From the NCBI GenBank assembly GCA_025594325.1, contig JANHCV010000001.1, positions 3,844,001 to 3,908,000 on the forward strand: a stretch of 64,000 bases of DNA, given 5' to 3'. The notes under the pieces are model-generated. The model had not been told where the DNA came from and ran no database searches. It saw only the letters and a program-made list of their open reading frames with translations. A program made the translations under genes and the position numbers. Source of the DNA: Blastocladiella emersonii ATCC 22665 (taxonomy: Eukaryota > Blastocladiomycota > Blastocladiomycetes > Blastocladiales > Blastocladiaceae). Positions within the stretch are counted from its first letter, which is position 1, and the number at the start of each line of letters is the position of its first letter. Of the stretch, positions 31,499 through 42,434 are shown one piece after another.

Positions 31499-32308
31499 AT
31501 GGTGTGCCGCCTGTTCCTGGTCCTGCCGCTCTTCACGGCCGCGTGCATCGCGCTGCGCCTCTACTCGCTGGCCACGGCCGCTGCGCGCGCCCACACGCCA
31601 TCCTCGCCGTCGGGCTCGTCGCACCCGCAGCGACTCATGCTCGCGCTGTTCGGCCAGCCGCTCTTCTCGTGGGCCGTGGCCGGCGCCGCGAGCCCCGACG
31701 CCGACGACACCACGGGGTCCTACTCGTACGTGTCGTCCAAGGCCAAGGCGCGCCTGCAGCGCCAGAAGATGGAGCGCGAGCAGCAGCAGCAGCAGCAGCA
31801 GCACGAGCAGCAGCAACAGCAGCAGCACTTTTTCCAGCAGCAGCAGCGGAGGCAGCAGCAACAGCAGCACCAGCAGCGCCACTACCAGCAGCACCATCAC
31901 CACGCCGAGGAGCACCACCACCACTCGCAGCAGCAGGGCGGGTTCCATGGCGGCGGCGGCGGCGGGTTCGAGCACCTGTTCGAGGCGCTGTTCGGCGGGG
32001 CCAACGGCGGGTTCCAGTTCTCATTCAACGGCGGCGGCATGCCGTTCGGGGCGGGCGGGTTCGGCGGCGGCGGGCACCGGCCACCGCAGAGCAGCGCCGA
32101 GGAGGACTCGTCGCCGCGCTTCATCCAGAAGGCGCTCAACGCCTTCAAGCTGCCGCAGGACGCGACCCCGGCCGACCTCAAGAAGGTGTACCGCAAGCTC
32201 GCCATCAAGTACCACCCGGACAAGTGCAAGGAGGAAAAGTGCGAGACCAAGATGATCAAGGTCAACCGCTACAAGGAGGCCCTCGAGAAGTGGATGAAGA
32301 ACCGCTGA
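31499..32308 (+). CDS. Membrane-anchored J protein with glutamine/histidine-rich middle and C-terminal J domain
   Basis: Single exon, 269 aa, ATG in strong context (gccaccATGG). Residues 4-28 are a hydrophobic signal peptide or signal anchor. Residues about 88-142 are dominated by Gln runs and His clusters, then a Gly/Phe-rich stretch of about 60 residues (GGGGGGFEHLFEALFGG and similar) typical of J-protein linkers. A J domain closes the protein at about 210-269, with YRKLAIKYHPDKC carrying the HPD motif. J-domain order is reversed compared with DnaJ, and helix IV is short. It would stimulate Hsp70; the anchor suggests the ER or another membrane, but the side on which the J domain faces cannot be told. 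No close named family is recognised. Confidence 0.85.
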   Translation: MVCRLFLVLPLFTAACIALRLYSLATAAARAHTPSSPSGSSHPQRLMLALFGQPLFSWAVAGAASPDADDTTGSYSYVSSKAKARLQRQKMEREQQQQQQQHEQQQQQQHFFQQQQRRQQQQQHQQRHYQQHHHHAEEHHHHSQQQGGFHGGGGGGFEHLFEALFGGANGGFQFSFNGGGMPFGAGGFGGGGHRPPQSSAEEDSSPRFIQKALNAFKLPQDATPADLKKVYRKLAIKYHPDKCKEEKCETKMIKVNRYKEALEKWMKNR

Positions 32309-32676
32309 TGATCGCGCTAAACAATACAGACATACACTTTTCTCGTCACTCTCTGATTCTGGCCCAGCACTCGGCGCGTATCGGCTTGTAACGGATGCAT
32401 CACGCGGAGGTGGCCGGCGCGTCGCTGTCGCAGGTTTGACTTTTGCTGCAGCAAGCTCGCCGCCCTCGTCCTCTCCAACGATCCACCCCCCACGCTCGCA
32501 ACGCTGAGCGGACCCACGCTCCCGTCTCTTGCTGCAACGGACGCTCTCGCCCACGGCCCTGCCTTTTCGCCTTTGACTCGCGCGTGCCGTGCGAAAAGGC
32601 AAGCGCCACTCGTGGCCCTCCTCGAAGCGTCGCCTCGCTCGCCTCGCATCGGCATCGCGCCCCGACGCAACCCACC
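32309..32676. other. Intergenic/5' UTR of the SNX8-like gene
   Basis: 368 bp with no gene support. The part nearest the ATG at 32677 is C/T-rich, as in other 5' leaders of this window. Confidence 0.4.
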
Positions 32677-34940
32677 ATGTCGGACACCAACCTTGCTGCC
32701 GCGCCGGCCAACGGCAGCCCACGCTCGTCCGTGTCCGCGTCCGACGCCAACGGCAGCACCGCCGACATGTTCGCCGCCGCCTCGGCCTCGTCCATGGCCG
32801 CCGCCGTCAACGTCAACCCGGGACACAACCCGTGGTCGTCGCAGATTGAGGACGACCCGGAACCGCCGCGGACCTCGGCCAAGGGCAAGCAGTGTACGCT
32901 GACCTGCGTTGCCCCGCCCCTCCTCGCCGCCGCCTACTCACTGCGAGCGACCCCTCCGCGTGTAGCGCCCATGGAGGCCTCGGTCGTGTTCCCGTCGCGC
33001 CCGCTCGCCTTCCAGATCGGCCTGCCGCCGTCGCCCGAGCTGCCCGCCACGCGCGCGTTCGCCCGCGACCATCATCTGGGGTCGGGCAGCGGCGCGGGGA
33101 GCGCGCTCGGGTCCTCGGCCAACCTGATGCCGACCTCGCCCGACTCGTCGCTCATGGACGACCCGTGGCAGACCGTGCCCTCGGCCAAGTCGCACCACCA
33201 CATCTCTTCCTCCTCCTCGTCGCGCCCCGCGGCCGCTGCGGCGATTCTGCCCGTCGACGAGTGGACGTCGCACGCCAGCGTGCCCGCCGCGAGCAGTAGT
33301 ACAGGCCAAATCTCGCCGTCGTCCATGGTCGCGCCCATTTGCGACCCGCACTTTCCGCCCGAGCCCGCGCCCTCTATCATGTCCGACGCGACGCTCGTCA
33401 ACCGGCCCGCGCAGTCGCACACTACCCCTGCTGCCGCCGCTGCACCACCACAGCCGCGTCAGCCGCAGCCCGACTCGCACCTGCAGCGGTCTGTGCCGTC
33501 ATCGTCGTCGGGCGCCGCCGAAGACTCGACGATCGGCGCCGACGACGACCTGTCGTGGCTCGCGACCGTCGAGTCGGTTACCGTGACCATTGCGCCCGAG
33601 AAGGGCGGGTCCATCTTCAAGCACGTCAACTACTTTGTCAGCCAGTCGACCTCGGACACGACCGTGACGCGCCGGTACAGCGACTTCCTGTGGCTGCACG
33701 AGTACCTCGGCAAAAAGTACCCGTTCCGCCTCGTCCTGACGCTGCCGCCCAAGAAGGTCAATGGTGCGCTCCTCCTGCCTGCCTCCCTCCCCCGCCATCC
33801 TCCGGCCGTGCTCACTCACCCATACCGCGTCAGCAGCCGACCAGACCTTCCTCGAGCGCCGCCGCCGCGCGCTGCAGCGGTACCTGACGCACCTGGTGCG
33901 CCACCCGGTGTTGGCGGTGGACCCCGTCGTCCGCGCCTTCTTCACGCGGCCCGACGAGCTCGCCGTGTACCGCAAGACCCACACGGTCGACACCACGCCC
34001 GAGGCGCCGCGGCCCAACGGCGGCGAGCGGCTCATCCCGCAGGTCCAGGACTACCTCAACCATCTCGAGGCCCAGCTCGAGCCCACGTTCGCCCGGTACC
34101 AGCGCATCGTCGACCGCATCGAGGCCATCTGCCAGCGCGAGCTCGATATGGCGGCGGACCTCGAGAGTATCGCGGCGACTGTCCAGTACGCTGTCTTTGT
34201 TTCGACGGGAGTGGGCGACGTCTAACCCGCGCTCCTGTAGCGAGATCGGTAACCAGCGCCCGCACTGCTTCAGCAACGGGTGCACGAGCTGCGTGCGGAT
34301 CGCCGACGGGTCGGCGCACGTCGCGTCGCACATGGAGGCGCTGGCCGCGGCGCACAGCTCCTTTGCGAAATCCGCATCCCTCGGATCCGTCGAGGCCATC
34401 AAGGCGTTGCGCGACCAGGCCGCGGCCCTCGAACTGCTGCTCCAGCGCGCCGTGAAATCGGCCATCGCGCACCAGGCGCAGTGCGTCGCGCTCGCCCGCC
34501 GCATCGCCACGACGCAGGACCGCCTCGACACGGGCGCCCCGGCGTTCCGGTCGGCCGCGGACCGCGACCGCGCGCAGGCCCAGGTGGACGCGGACCGCGC
34601 CGCACGCGACGCCGCTGAGCAGGCTATCTGGTTCACGTACCGGTGCCTCGCCGAAGAGCTCCGCGCGTGGCACCGCCAGGGGACCTGGTACGCGCTCGCG
34701 CTGCACCAGGTCGCCGGCGAGCAGAACGGGCTCGCCGGCGCGCTGCGGGCCGTCGCGCAGGCGATGGTCGCGGCGCCGCTGATCCCGGACGCGGCGCTCC
34801 GGCAGCACCAGCAGGTCGCGGCCGCAGCGGCGGCGGCGGGAGCTGCGTCGGCGGCATCGGCTGCATCGGCGGCTGCATCGGCGGCCGCGGCGGCGGGGTC
34901 TAGGAAGGGCAGCACGGCGAGTCTCCTGCGGGGCGGATGA
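32677..34940 (+). CDS. SNX8: Sorting nexin, SNX8/Mvp1 type (PX-BAR)
   Basis: Four exons: 32677-32893, 32966-33763, 33834-34185, 34241-34940; 688 aa. A disordered Ser/Pro-rich N-terminus of about 270 residues precedes a PX domain (about 273-390) with KHVNYFV, RRYSDFLWLHEYL, KYPFR and LPPKK. The PX proceeds through ADQTFLERRRRALQRYLTHLVRHPVL, the PX-to-BAR junction characteristic of Mvp1/SNX8. The rest is a helical BAR-like region ending in an Ala/Ser-rich tail. The family retrieves cargo from endosomes to the Golgi and tubulates membrane. The third exon has tandem acceptors (CAGCAG at 33831-33836), so an isoform one residue shorter is possible. Confidence 0.88.
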
Positions 34941-34986
34941 TGGGACGAGTTTTGGTTCTAGGAAATACACGCGAGGATGTATTCAC

Positions 34987-36298
34987 TTACTCGCACGCGA
35001 GCTTGGCGTCGAACGAGGACAGACAGATACCGAGGGCCTGCAGCGGGGTCAGCGGGTACTGTGCGTCCATGGAAAAGGTCTCCTCGGCGCGGCCGAACTG
35101 CATGACTATGTAGTCAATGTCGTTGTCGTGCACGACCTGGAAGTTTTTCACCGAGGCCACGGTCACGCGGCCGTTGAAGTTGAGGACGTACGAGTGGGTT
35201 TCTACGCAAGGGGGTTAGTGGGATGCTGGGTGAGGGAAGGGAGGGTCGGCGTACCCTCGTTCCACTGCGGCGTCTTGTTGTGCAGGACGAGCAGGCGCGG
35301 GTCGTTGCCGGCCTTCATGCGGCCGAGCAGGGTCTCGCTCTCCTACAGGGACGGATCGAAAGTGTGAGCGAGACCGGTCGCGGTGAGGAGAGCAAAAGGA
35401 GGGTACCGATGTTGGAATGATGGGGACGCGCTCGCCCTGCATGGTCATGGTCGGGAGCAGGATGGTCATCTTGCGCGGGCCCTTGAACCCGAGGATGTTG
35501 GGTTCCTACAGCAACGGGCGCGCGTCAGCGCAAGCCGGCAGCAGGACACGAAAGAAAACGCACGTAGAGAACAGCGGCGAGCTCCTCGTACCACTTGCGC
35601 TCCTTGGACGACGCGGACCCGGACTTGTCCTTTTTCTGCTTGCCCTGGAGCCAGGACCCGACGCGCACGCCGCTGCCGCCGTCGTTGCGGTGCTCTGCGG
35701 CCTCGGCGGAGAGGAAGGTGGGCAGGTCCTGCTGGACCGCGTCCGACGCCGCCGTCGCAGTGGCAGAAGGCGACGCGACGGGCGCCGTGACGGTAAAGGC
35801 GGTGCCCAAAAAGTTGGACCGGACCTTGCACAGCAGATTGTCAGGCCCCGCGATCTGCAGGCGCTCCGAGTAGACGGCGTAGCACGAGCCCTGGCCCTTG
35901 TTGGCCGTCTTCTTGCGCGCGCTCATGAGGAAGATCTGCTGGTGGCCGTGCTCGAGAAACACCTCGTAGCCCGGCAAGAACTTGCCGACACCGTCGCGGT
36001 GGCGGAAGATGCGGCACTGGATGCGCTCAAACTGCGGGATCGGCGACGTGATGAACTCGACCATCTGGCTGCGGTCCGCCGGGAGGTGCGTCGTGCCCTC
36101 GCCCAGAGCGTGGTCGAACGCCTCCGGGTCATCGCTCGGCAGTGTGACGACGGCCGAGTCCGAGTCGGGCGACGCGGGCGTGTCGCGGCGCGCTCGCGGC
36201 GGTGGCGCAGCAGCGGCGGCGGCAGCGGCAGGCGCGGGCGGCCACGGGCCGACGGGCGGGCCGTCGAGCTGCAGGTCCTCGGCGGGGTCGTTGTTCAT
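34987..36298 (-). CDS. TUB: Tubby-family protein
   Basis: Four exons: 36298-35564, 35505-35407, 35342-35255, 35201-34987; 378 aa. Residues 1-80 are Pro/Ala-rich; the tubby barrel spans about 85-378. Visible motifs are [62 protein letters not shown] and [18 protein letters not shown]. The C-terminus is QFGR...[23 protein letters not shown]-like, the classical tubby ending. The barrel binds PI(4,5)P2, and in animals Tubby/TULP3 deliver membrane proteins into cilia. A loop of about 50 residues (near 175-225) interrupts the barrel, as in many tubby proteins. Occurrence in a flagellated fungus fits a ciliary trafficking role, but this is inference. No GTGCGAGAC pair precedes it. Confidence 0.95.
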
Positions 36299-36550
36299 GC
36301 GAGCGGCGGGTCAGTGCACAGAGTGGGTGCGGTGCATTCGACTTTCATTTGGCGGAGAAGGGAGCGCTGAGGCCGAGGCGCGTCGGTCAAGTCTCGGAGG
36401 CGGCGATGCGCGTGGCAGGCCGCTCACCCGACGCTCGCCCGTCGCGCGGAGCTCTCTCTCCGGTCTCCGCTCGCTGCCCGCCGGCCCGCTGCACTTCCCG
36501 GCCGCCCTCCCCCTCCCCCCTCAACCAACGCCCATGCACCACCACCCGCA

Positions 36551-39352
36551 ATGGCAAAGCTGAAGAACGCGCGCCAGTCGCGGTCGACGCCCGGTTCGTC
36601 TCCGCCCCCCGCCGCGCGCTGCCGATCCCCGGCGTTCCCACCGGTCCCCGATCCTGACCCGCGTCCGCACTTGACGCATCGCGTAGGGACGGCGTACAGC
36701 GCCGCGTCGAGCGCGGCCTCGTCGTCGCAAGCGTCGCCGCACTCGAACCTCGTGCACCTCGACTCGCACCACGCGCACGCCCACCACTCGCACGCGCCCG
36801 CGGCCGCTGCCCCGGCCCCCGCGCCGCCCGCGCCGACCAAGCGCGGCGGGACCAAGTCGGGCGGGCGCGCCGCGTCGCGCACCAAGGCAGCGGCTGCTGC
36901 GGCTGCTGCTGCTGCCGCGGCGGCGGCGGCGGGTGGGGCCGGCACGGGCGCGGCCAAGTTCGCGTACGACCCGGCGTCGCTGACGTGGAACGAGATGCAC
37001 ACGCTCAACGGCGAGGGCACCTACTGCTACTGCGGGCAGGACCGGTACCTCGATATCTTCATGCTGCAGTGCCACGGGTGCAAGAACTGGTTCCACGAGG
37101 GCTGCGTCACGGTCGACCTCGGCGCCACCATCCCCTTCTACACCAACTACCAGTTCTCGTGCACCGCGTGCTCGCCGACCGGCCTCGAGGCCTACAAGCG
37201 CACGCCCTGCGCCTGGAAGGACGTGACCACCACCGCCATGGCCAACCTCATGATGCTCGAGATCCGCAAGGTCCACGCCGACATGTCGGCCAAGGCCCTC
37301 ATCAAGGAGACCATCGAGCCCTACTATTTCGTCCGCGACGAGGCCGTCGAGTTTGTCAACGCCAACTGGCTCGCCCTGTGGGGGCAGAACAAGGCCCGCA
37401 CCGACAACGTGTGGAAGGGCACCCTGTCCACCACGCTGTACCAGTACCGCGACGTGTTCATCACCCACGGCGACAACCGCATCACCCTCTCGCCCTTCAC
37501 TCTCTTCGACCAGAACCTGTTCAACGTGCGCCCCGGCCACATTGACAAGTTCTCCAAGACGGGGCTCACCTCGCGCATCCAGCCGCGCGTCGCGCCACCA
37601 CCGCGCAACGAGGACGCGGCCCAGCGCGCCACCCGCACCGCCGCCGCCGCCGCGGCCGCCACCGCCGGGTCCACGTCGCTCGGCGCCGGCCCGGGCAGCA
37701 ACACCAACAACACGTACGAGGGCGGCGTCATTGCCACGTCCAACTCAACCATCTTCCTCGGCGGCACCTCCTTCTCGCTCCTCAAGTCGCGCTACAACCA
37801 GCAGCGGCGCGAGCGCGGCGCCGCCCTGCCCAACGCCGTGGTCCCGCCCGGCGTCGAGGTGCCCTTCAACCGCGACGGCCACAAGTACAACCTCGCCGAG
37901 ATCAACCCGCGCCTCAAGTACGCCGCGTACCGCGAGTGCAACCTGCTCCCCTGGCGCGGCGCCGGCGCCTACCTCGCCCGCGAGGACCGCAGCCCCGCCG
38001 TCGTGCTCGGCCAGGACGGCCTCACGTGCTCCGCGCCCGCCGGGTTCCGCTCCGCGCGCGCCATGTTCGGCGTCCAGCAGGGCACCTGGTACTTTGAGGT
38101 GTTCGTCAACAAGGCTTCGGGCACCACGCTCAACCCCGCGACTGCGCCGCCCGGCCCCGGCGAGCAGCCGCACGTGCGCATCGGCGTGTGCAAGCGCGAG
38201 GCGACGCTCATGGGCCCCGTCGGGTACGACGGCGCCGGGTTCGCGTACCGCGACTCGACGGGCGAGGCCGTGTCCAACTCGCGCCGCGCGGCCTACGGCC
38301 AGGCGTACGGGCCGGGCGACGTGATCGGCGTCCTGCTCGTGCTCCCACCGTGGACCGCCGTCGACCACTCGGCGGCTGCGGTCGCGGCCATGGCGGCAAA
38401 CGGCGGCAACACCGGGCTCGCCCCACAGACGCGGCTCGCGCACATGCGGCACCGGTCGGCGATGCGGTTCAAGACGTCCGTGTACCTCGAGTCCAAGGAC
38501 TACGTGGCGCACGCGAGCATCCCGCTGCCGCCCACGCCGCTCGCCGAGTTCCCCGCGGTCCCGCAGATCCCCGGGTCCAAGCTCGTCTTCTTCAAGAACG
38601 GCGTGTCGCAGGGGATCGCGTTCCACGACCTCCCCGCGCCCGTCCGCCACGTGTGCGCGCGCATCGACGAAGATGTCGCCGTGTACGACGACGGGTCGCT
38701 CGGGTTCTACCCCGCCGCATCGTGCTTCCGCGGCGGCGAGGTCACGTTCAACTTCGGGCCCAAGTTCATGTACCAGCCGCCCGCCGACCTCGATCCCGCG
38801 GATGTCGTTGACTGGAACGCGGTCACGCTCGAGCGCGCGCCGCCCGCCGTGCCCAAGTCCGTGGCTGCTCCAGTACCCGCGCCGCCAACAGCAGGTGGCG
38901 ACGGTGACGCCATGGACGTGGACGGAGCCACGCCGACAACCGCCGCCGCGCAGCAGCCGCTCGAGTCCCCCGCTACTGCCTCGCCACCGCTCGCGCTCCG
39001 CCCGGCCGCGGGCGCGCCGTGGCGGCCGTACGCCGAGTCGTTCCTGGACCACGAGGTGGACGAGTGTCTGTGGGACATGGTCGACGAGGTGGACTACTGG
39101 CACGCGTTCGAGCAGGTCGGCGACCGCACCGCCGTCGCGCACCCGCCGGTCCTCTTTGACCGCGACGACGAGCCCGGGCTGCGGCCCATCCAGGGTCTCG
39201 TGTTCCCCGCACGCACCGAGTCGTACGAGGACCACGTCGCGGCCGAGGCCCAGCGGATCGCGTCGGGCGACGCGATGCGCGACCTCGCTCCGCCCATGGC
39301 CGCGCCGGTGCGGCGGGCCCGGGTTAAGTGGGCGTTGACGGAGGAGCCGTAG
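36551..39352 (+). CDS. ASH2: ASH2-type COMPASS subunit (PHD-winged helix-SPRY)
   Basis: Single exon, 933 aa. After a Ser/Ala/His-rich N-terminus comes an atypical PHD finger (about 157-215) with CYCG...MLQCHGCKNWFHEGC...CTAC. The ASH2 winged helix follows (about 220-340: WKDVTTTAMANLMM...PFTLFDQNLFN), which binds DNA. A SPRY domain (about 440-770) contains GTWYFEVFV, VRIGVCKREATLMGPVGYDG and FAYRDSTGEAV, and contacts RBBP5 and the SET1/MLL methyltransferase. The C-terminal helix region (near 820-860) could serve as the DPY30-binding segment. The complex methylates histone H3 Lys4. The SPRY domain carries Ala/Gly-rich inserts. No intron is needed over the full 2.8 kb, unlike most neighbours. 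Confidence 0.95.
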   Translation: MAKLKNARQSRSTPGSSPPPAARCRSPAFPPVPDPDPRPHLTHRVGTAYSAASSAASSSQASPHSNLVHLDSHHAHAHHSHAPAAAAPAPAPPAPTKRGGTKSGGRAASRTKAAAAAAAAAAAAAAAGGAGTGAAKFAYDPASLTWNEMHTLNGEGTYCYCGQDRYLDIFMLQCHGCKNWFHEGCVTVDLGATIPFYTNYQFSCTACSPTGLEAYKRTPCAWKDVTTTAMANLMMLEIRKVHADMSAKALIKETIEPYYFVRDEAVEFVNANWLALWGQNKARTDNVWKGTLSTTLYQYRDVFITHGDNRITLSPFTLFDQNLFNVRPGHIDKFSKTGLTSRIQPRVAPPPRNEDAAQRATRTAAAAAAATAGSTSLGAGPGSNTNNTYEGGVIATSNSTIFLGGTSFSLLKSRYNQQRRERGAALPNAVVPPGVEVPFNRDGHKYNLAEINPRLKYAAYRECNLLPWRGAGAYLAREDRSPAVVLGQDGLTCSAPAGFRSARAMFGVQQGTWYFEVFVNKASGTTLNPATAPPGPGEQPHVRIGVCKREATLMGPVGYDGAGFAYRDSTGEAVSNSRRAAYGQAYGPGDVIGVLLVLPPWTAVDHSAAAVAAMAANGGNTGLAPQTRLAHMRHRSAMRFKTSVYLESKDYVAHASIPLPPTPLAEFPAVPQIPGSKLVFFKNGVSQGIAFHDLPAPVRHVCARIDEDVAVYDDGSLGFYPAASCFRGGEVTFNFGPKFMYQPPADLDPADVVDWNAVTLERAPPAVPKSVAAPVPAPPTAGGDGDAMDVDGATPTTAAAQQPLESPATASPPLALRPAAGAPWRPYAESFLDHEVDECLWDMVDEVDYWHAFEQVGDRTAVAHPPVLFDRDDEPGLRPIQGLVFPARTESYEDHVAAEAQRIASGDAMRDLAPPMAAPVRRARVKWALTEEP

Positions 39353-39424
39353 TGTGATTTGGGTTGGGAGGGGCAATTGATGGATGATATTTTTTTTTGT
39401 ATTCGAGTGTCGGAGAGACGTGGG

Positions 39425-40302
39425 TTACGCGAACATCTTGCGCAGAATGTCCATGGCCTTGGGCTCGGCGATCATGTCGCTACACATGCACACATCGCTC
39501 GTTAGTCCCTCGTTCCTTGCAATCGAACCGCCGAGCACAGCGTACCCGTCCATGGTCAGCTCGGCCAGCGCCAGCGCCAGCTTGTCCTGGCCGACGGACC
39601 CCTCGACCTTGGCGAGGTACTTGGCGGCCTGCGCCAGCGTCGCGCTCGGCAGCGTCCCGTTGTTGGTCAGGATCTCGACGATCAGGTGCAGCGTCGCTTC
39701 GACCGTCTATGTCGCGAACAGTGAGCGGTGGTATAGGTGGAGGGGGTGCAAGCGCGCGTACCCCGGCGGCCACGGTGCAGCACAGCGCCCAGAACTCGGT
39801 CCACGCGATCGAGCCCTCGTTGGGCCACGAGCCGACCCTAGGTGTGCGGCGAGGCGGGTTAGGCGAGATCGGGGAGGGAGAGAAGGCGGCGCCGCGTACT
39901 TGAACACCTCGTCAATGGCCTGCAGCGGGATGATGGCGTCGTCGGCGATCTTGCAGATGGCCTCGCGCGACAGGTTGGCCGACTTGGCGCTCATCTATAC
40001 CGCGCGGCACGGGTTGTGAGCCATACCGATCATACCGTATCAATCACAGAACGACGTACCTTGAGGTACAGCGTCTCAAGCTGCTCGCGCGAGATGCTGG
40101 AGACGTGGACCTGGCGGCCGAGGTCCTGCTGGCGCGCGAGGTTGTTGAAGTAGTCGGCCGACGCGGCCACGATATCGTCGGGCTGGTTCTTGATGATGAA
40201 CTTGGAGTAGTTCTTGAGAATGTCCGGGAACGCCGGCGGAATCTTGATCTGCTCGCGGCAGTATATTGGGTCCGCGGCGGCGAGGGACTCGGGCGGGGCC
40301 AT
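39425..40302 (-). CDS. ROPN1L: ROPN1L / radial spoke protein 11 (RIIa-domain axonemal protein)
   Basis: Five exons: 40302-40060, 39994-39900, 39837-39762, 39706-39546, 39479-39425; 209 aa (animal ropporin-like is about 230). Residues 14-58 are an RIIa dimerisation/docking domain: REQIKIPPAFPDILKNYSKF and ADYFNNLARQ, with the IPP..P..L pattern of ropporin. The middle has EVFKVGSWPNEGSIAWTEFWAL and TVEATLHLIVEILTNNGTLP, which align in character with the ropporin-like helical domain. In Chlamydomonas the homologue RSP11 is a radial-spoke stalk subunit. Splice junctions are phase 0, 2, 0 and 2, and the frame closes. A GTGGGAGAC/GTGCGAGAC pair lies 159-178 bp upstream. It belongs to the same structure as the DNAJB13 product. 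Confidence 0.85.
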
Positions 40303-40609
40303 GGTGACGGGGTTGATGCGTTGCAGGGTATTACGTCGCGCGCGCGCTCGAATATGAGCTGCGGGTTCAGGGGAAGACGGGAGGGGAGAGGGGAGAGCAC
40401 GATGGTCGCGGTTGGCGGCGATGACGCGACGCGACGCGACGCGCGCAGCGGTTTGCGGGAGTGGGAGACAGGTGCGAGACATCACGTGTGGGCCCGGAAT
40501 TCGAATTAAACCTTGCTTCGCCCGCACGCCGATCTCTCTTCCTCTCTTGCTCGGCGACAGACCGGCATCCCATGTATCTCGAGCGGGCAGACTCGGCGCA
40601 ACCGTAACA
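40303..40609. other. Divergent promoter between ROPN1L and the acyltransferase gene
   Basis: 307 bp. Contains a short GCGAC tandem run (about 40427-40444) and the motif pair at 40461-40480. Confidence 0.5.
40461..40480 (+). promoter_or_regulatory. Paired GTGCGAGAC motif upstream of ROPN1L
   Basis: GTGGGAGAC (40461-40469, one mismatch) and GTGCGAGAC (40472-40480, exact), 11 bp apart start to start. They are 159-178 bp upstream of the ROPN1L ATG and 130 bp upstream of the divergent acyltransferase ATG, so the target is not certain from position alone. Confidence 0.5.
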
Positions 40610-41783
40610 ATGCCCCGCCAGCAGTCGGCCCTCGTGCGGCTCGGCCGCCGCGTCCTGCACATTGTCCTCTTCGGCGGCGCGCTCGGCGGGTGAGTACCGC
40701 TACTACACGGAGGCAGACAGCTGCTCACAGAATCGCCTCGTCCAGGATCGCCGTGACGAGCAACGTGATCCAGCTCGTGACGCTGCTGCTGTACCCGGTG
40801 CACCGCCGGTTCGTCGCGCGCATCAACGCCAAGATCTGCGAGGTGGTGTGGCGGACGATCCGGTTCGCCATGGAGCGGCACAACGGCGCCGTCGTGACGT
40901 TTTCGGGGGACGCGGCCGCGATTCCCATCAACCGGCAACCGGTGCTGCTGGGCTCGCGCAGCGACGCGAATCCGCCCGAGAGCGCCATTGTCGTGTCGAA
41001 CCACGTCTGCGCCATCGACTGGGCGCTCATCAACTCGCTGGCGGCGCGCCGCGGGATGCTCGCGCACTGCAAGTACTTTATCAAGTCCAGCATGCAGTTT
41101 GTGCCGCTGTTCGGGCCGGTGCGTAGTTGCGCGCGCGTGGTTTTGAGGGTCGAGCTGACGCGCGAGGGTGTAGGGGATGCGCCTGGCCGGCTTCCCGTTC
41201 CTGAACCGCAACTGGGCCGCGGTACACTCGTCTCGCCTGTTCCCCGCACCCGACTTCAAACTGATCCGCGTGCGAGTAGGACAAGGACAAGATCGACCGC
41301 GTGTTCCGCACCCTCAAATCCGACCGGCTGCCGTGCTGGCTGATCTCGTTCCTCGAGGGCACACGGATCACACCCGCCAAACTCGCCGAGTCGCAGTCCT
41401 TCTGCACCTCACGCAGCCTCCCCGTGTTCGAGCACGTCATGTACCCGCGCAAGAAGGGGTTCCAGGCGACGCTCGCGGCGCTGCGCGGGACCCACGTGCG
41501 GTTCGTGTACGACGTGACGCTCGGGTACCGGCACCGCGCGTCGGGCGAGATCAACACACGTGCGCCGTCGATTCTCGCGATTCACACAGACCGGCTCGAT
41601 GACGAGTGGGAGTTCCACGTGCACGTCGACCGGATCGCGATCGACGAGATCCCCGAGGACGACGAGGGCGTGGGCAGGTGGGTCGAGGCGCGGTGGGCGG
41701 CCAAGGATGAGCGGATCGCGGGATGGCATAAGGCGTGGCCGCGCGTTGGTGTTGATGGTGTCGTGGTGATGCCCATGCCGTGA
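40610..41783 (+). CDS. LPLAT-family acyltransferase (AGPAT/LCLAT-like)
   Basis: Four exons: 40610-40689, 40731-41118, 41174-41221, 41280-41783; 339 aa. The first intron is only 41 nt. An N-terminal hydrophobic segment is followed by the acyltransferase motif I NHVCAIDW (NHx4D, His118 and Asp123) and motif III FLEGTRITPAKLAES (Glu198, Arg201). A YPRKKGF block follows, the typical position of motif IV. This arrangement is that of eukaryotic AGPAT3-5, LCLAT1 and yeast Cst26, which acylate the sn-2 position of lysophosphatidic acid or lysophosphatidylinositol at the ER. The exact acceptor cannot be told. Its stop lies 28 bp from that of the convergent IMP1 gene, so the 3' UTRs probably overlap. 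Confidence 0.9.
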
Positions 41784-41811
41784 TTGACAGTTATGGGGAT
41801 ACATTTTTGTG

Positions 41812-42434
41812 CTAGACAGCTGCAGTCCCGCTGGACACGTCGGAGGCGGCAACGGCCTGCGCGGCACGCTCGAGCTTGGCCTGCTCGATGCCGTTGAGGA
41901 TCCACTTTGGTTCGGGCCACAGCTGAGGGTACACAACATGAGTTGTAGGGACATGGCGGAAGCAAACGATACAAAGCGTACCCTCGCGACGACCTTGCCG
42001 CGGACCAGGGCGAGCGGGACGGGCCCGTAGTTGCGCGAGTCGGTCGAGTTGGACATGTTGTCGCCCGACAACCAGACGTGGCCGCGCGGGACGCGAAAGT
42101 ACTCTCGCTCAGCGAGCGGCAGGGCCGGGTCGACGCACACAAGGTCGCCGGGCTGGCCCGTGATGCGCTTGCAGACGATGCGGTCGGGGCTGGTCAGCGA
42201 GGTGGCGACGACCACGTCGCCGAGCTCGGGCGGGGCCACGCGCATCGAGACCTTGTCGATGAGGACAAAGTCGCCCAGCATGTTGAAGGTCGGCAGCATC
42301 GACGGCCCCATGCACATGGTGACCTCGGCCACGTACGAGTTGAAGACGTGCACGAAGGTGCCGACCTTGAGGAAGAAGAGCGCGTGGTCGCCGAGCTGCG
42401 CCAGGCGCGGGAACCGGGAGGCGAAGGCGGCCAT
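41812..42434 (-). CDS. IMP1: Mitochondrial inner membrane signal peptidase subunit IMP1
   Basis: Two exons: 42434-41982 and 41922-41812 (CAG acceptor, phase 0); 187 aa, standard size. It is a type I signal peptidase-like Ser/Lys protease that removes sorting peptides of proteins delivered to the intermembrane space. The catalytic Ser45 lies in MGPSMLPT and the Lys89 general base in DRIVCKRITGQPGD. The GHVWLSGDNMSNSTDSRNYGPV box follows. An N-terminal hydrophobic helix (about 18-38) anchors it. The short C-terminal extension from the second exon is unremarkable. IMP2 would normally be the partner and is not in the window. Confidence 0.95.
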
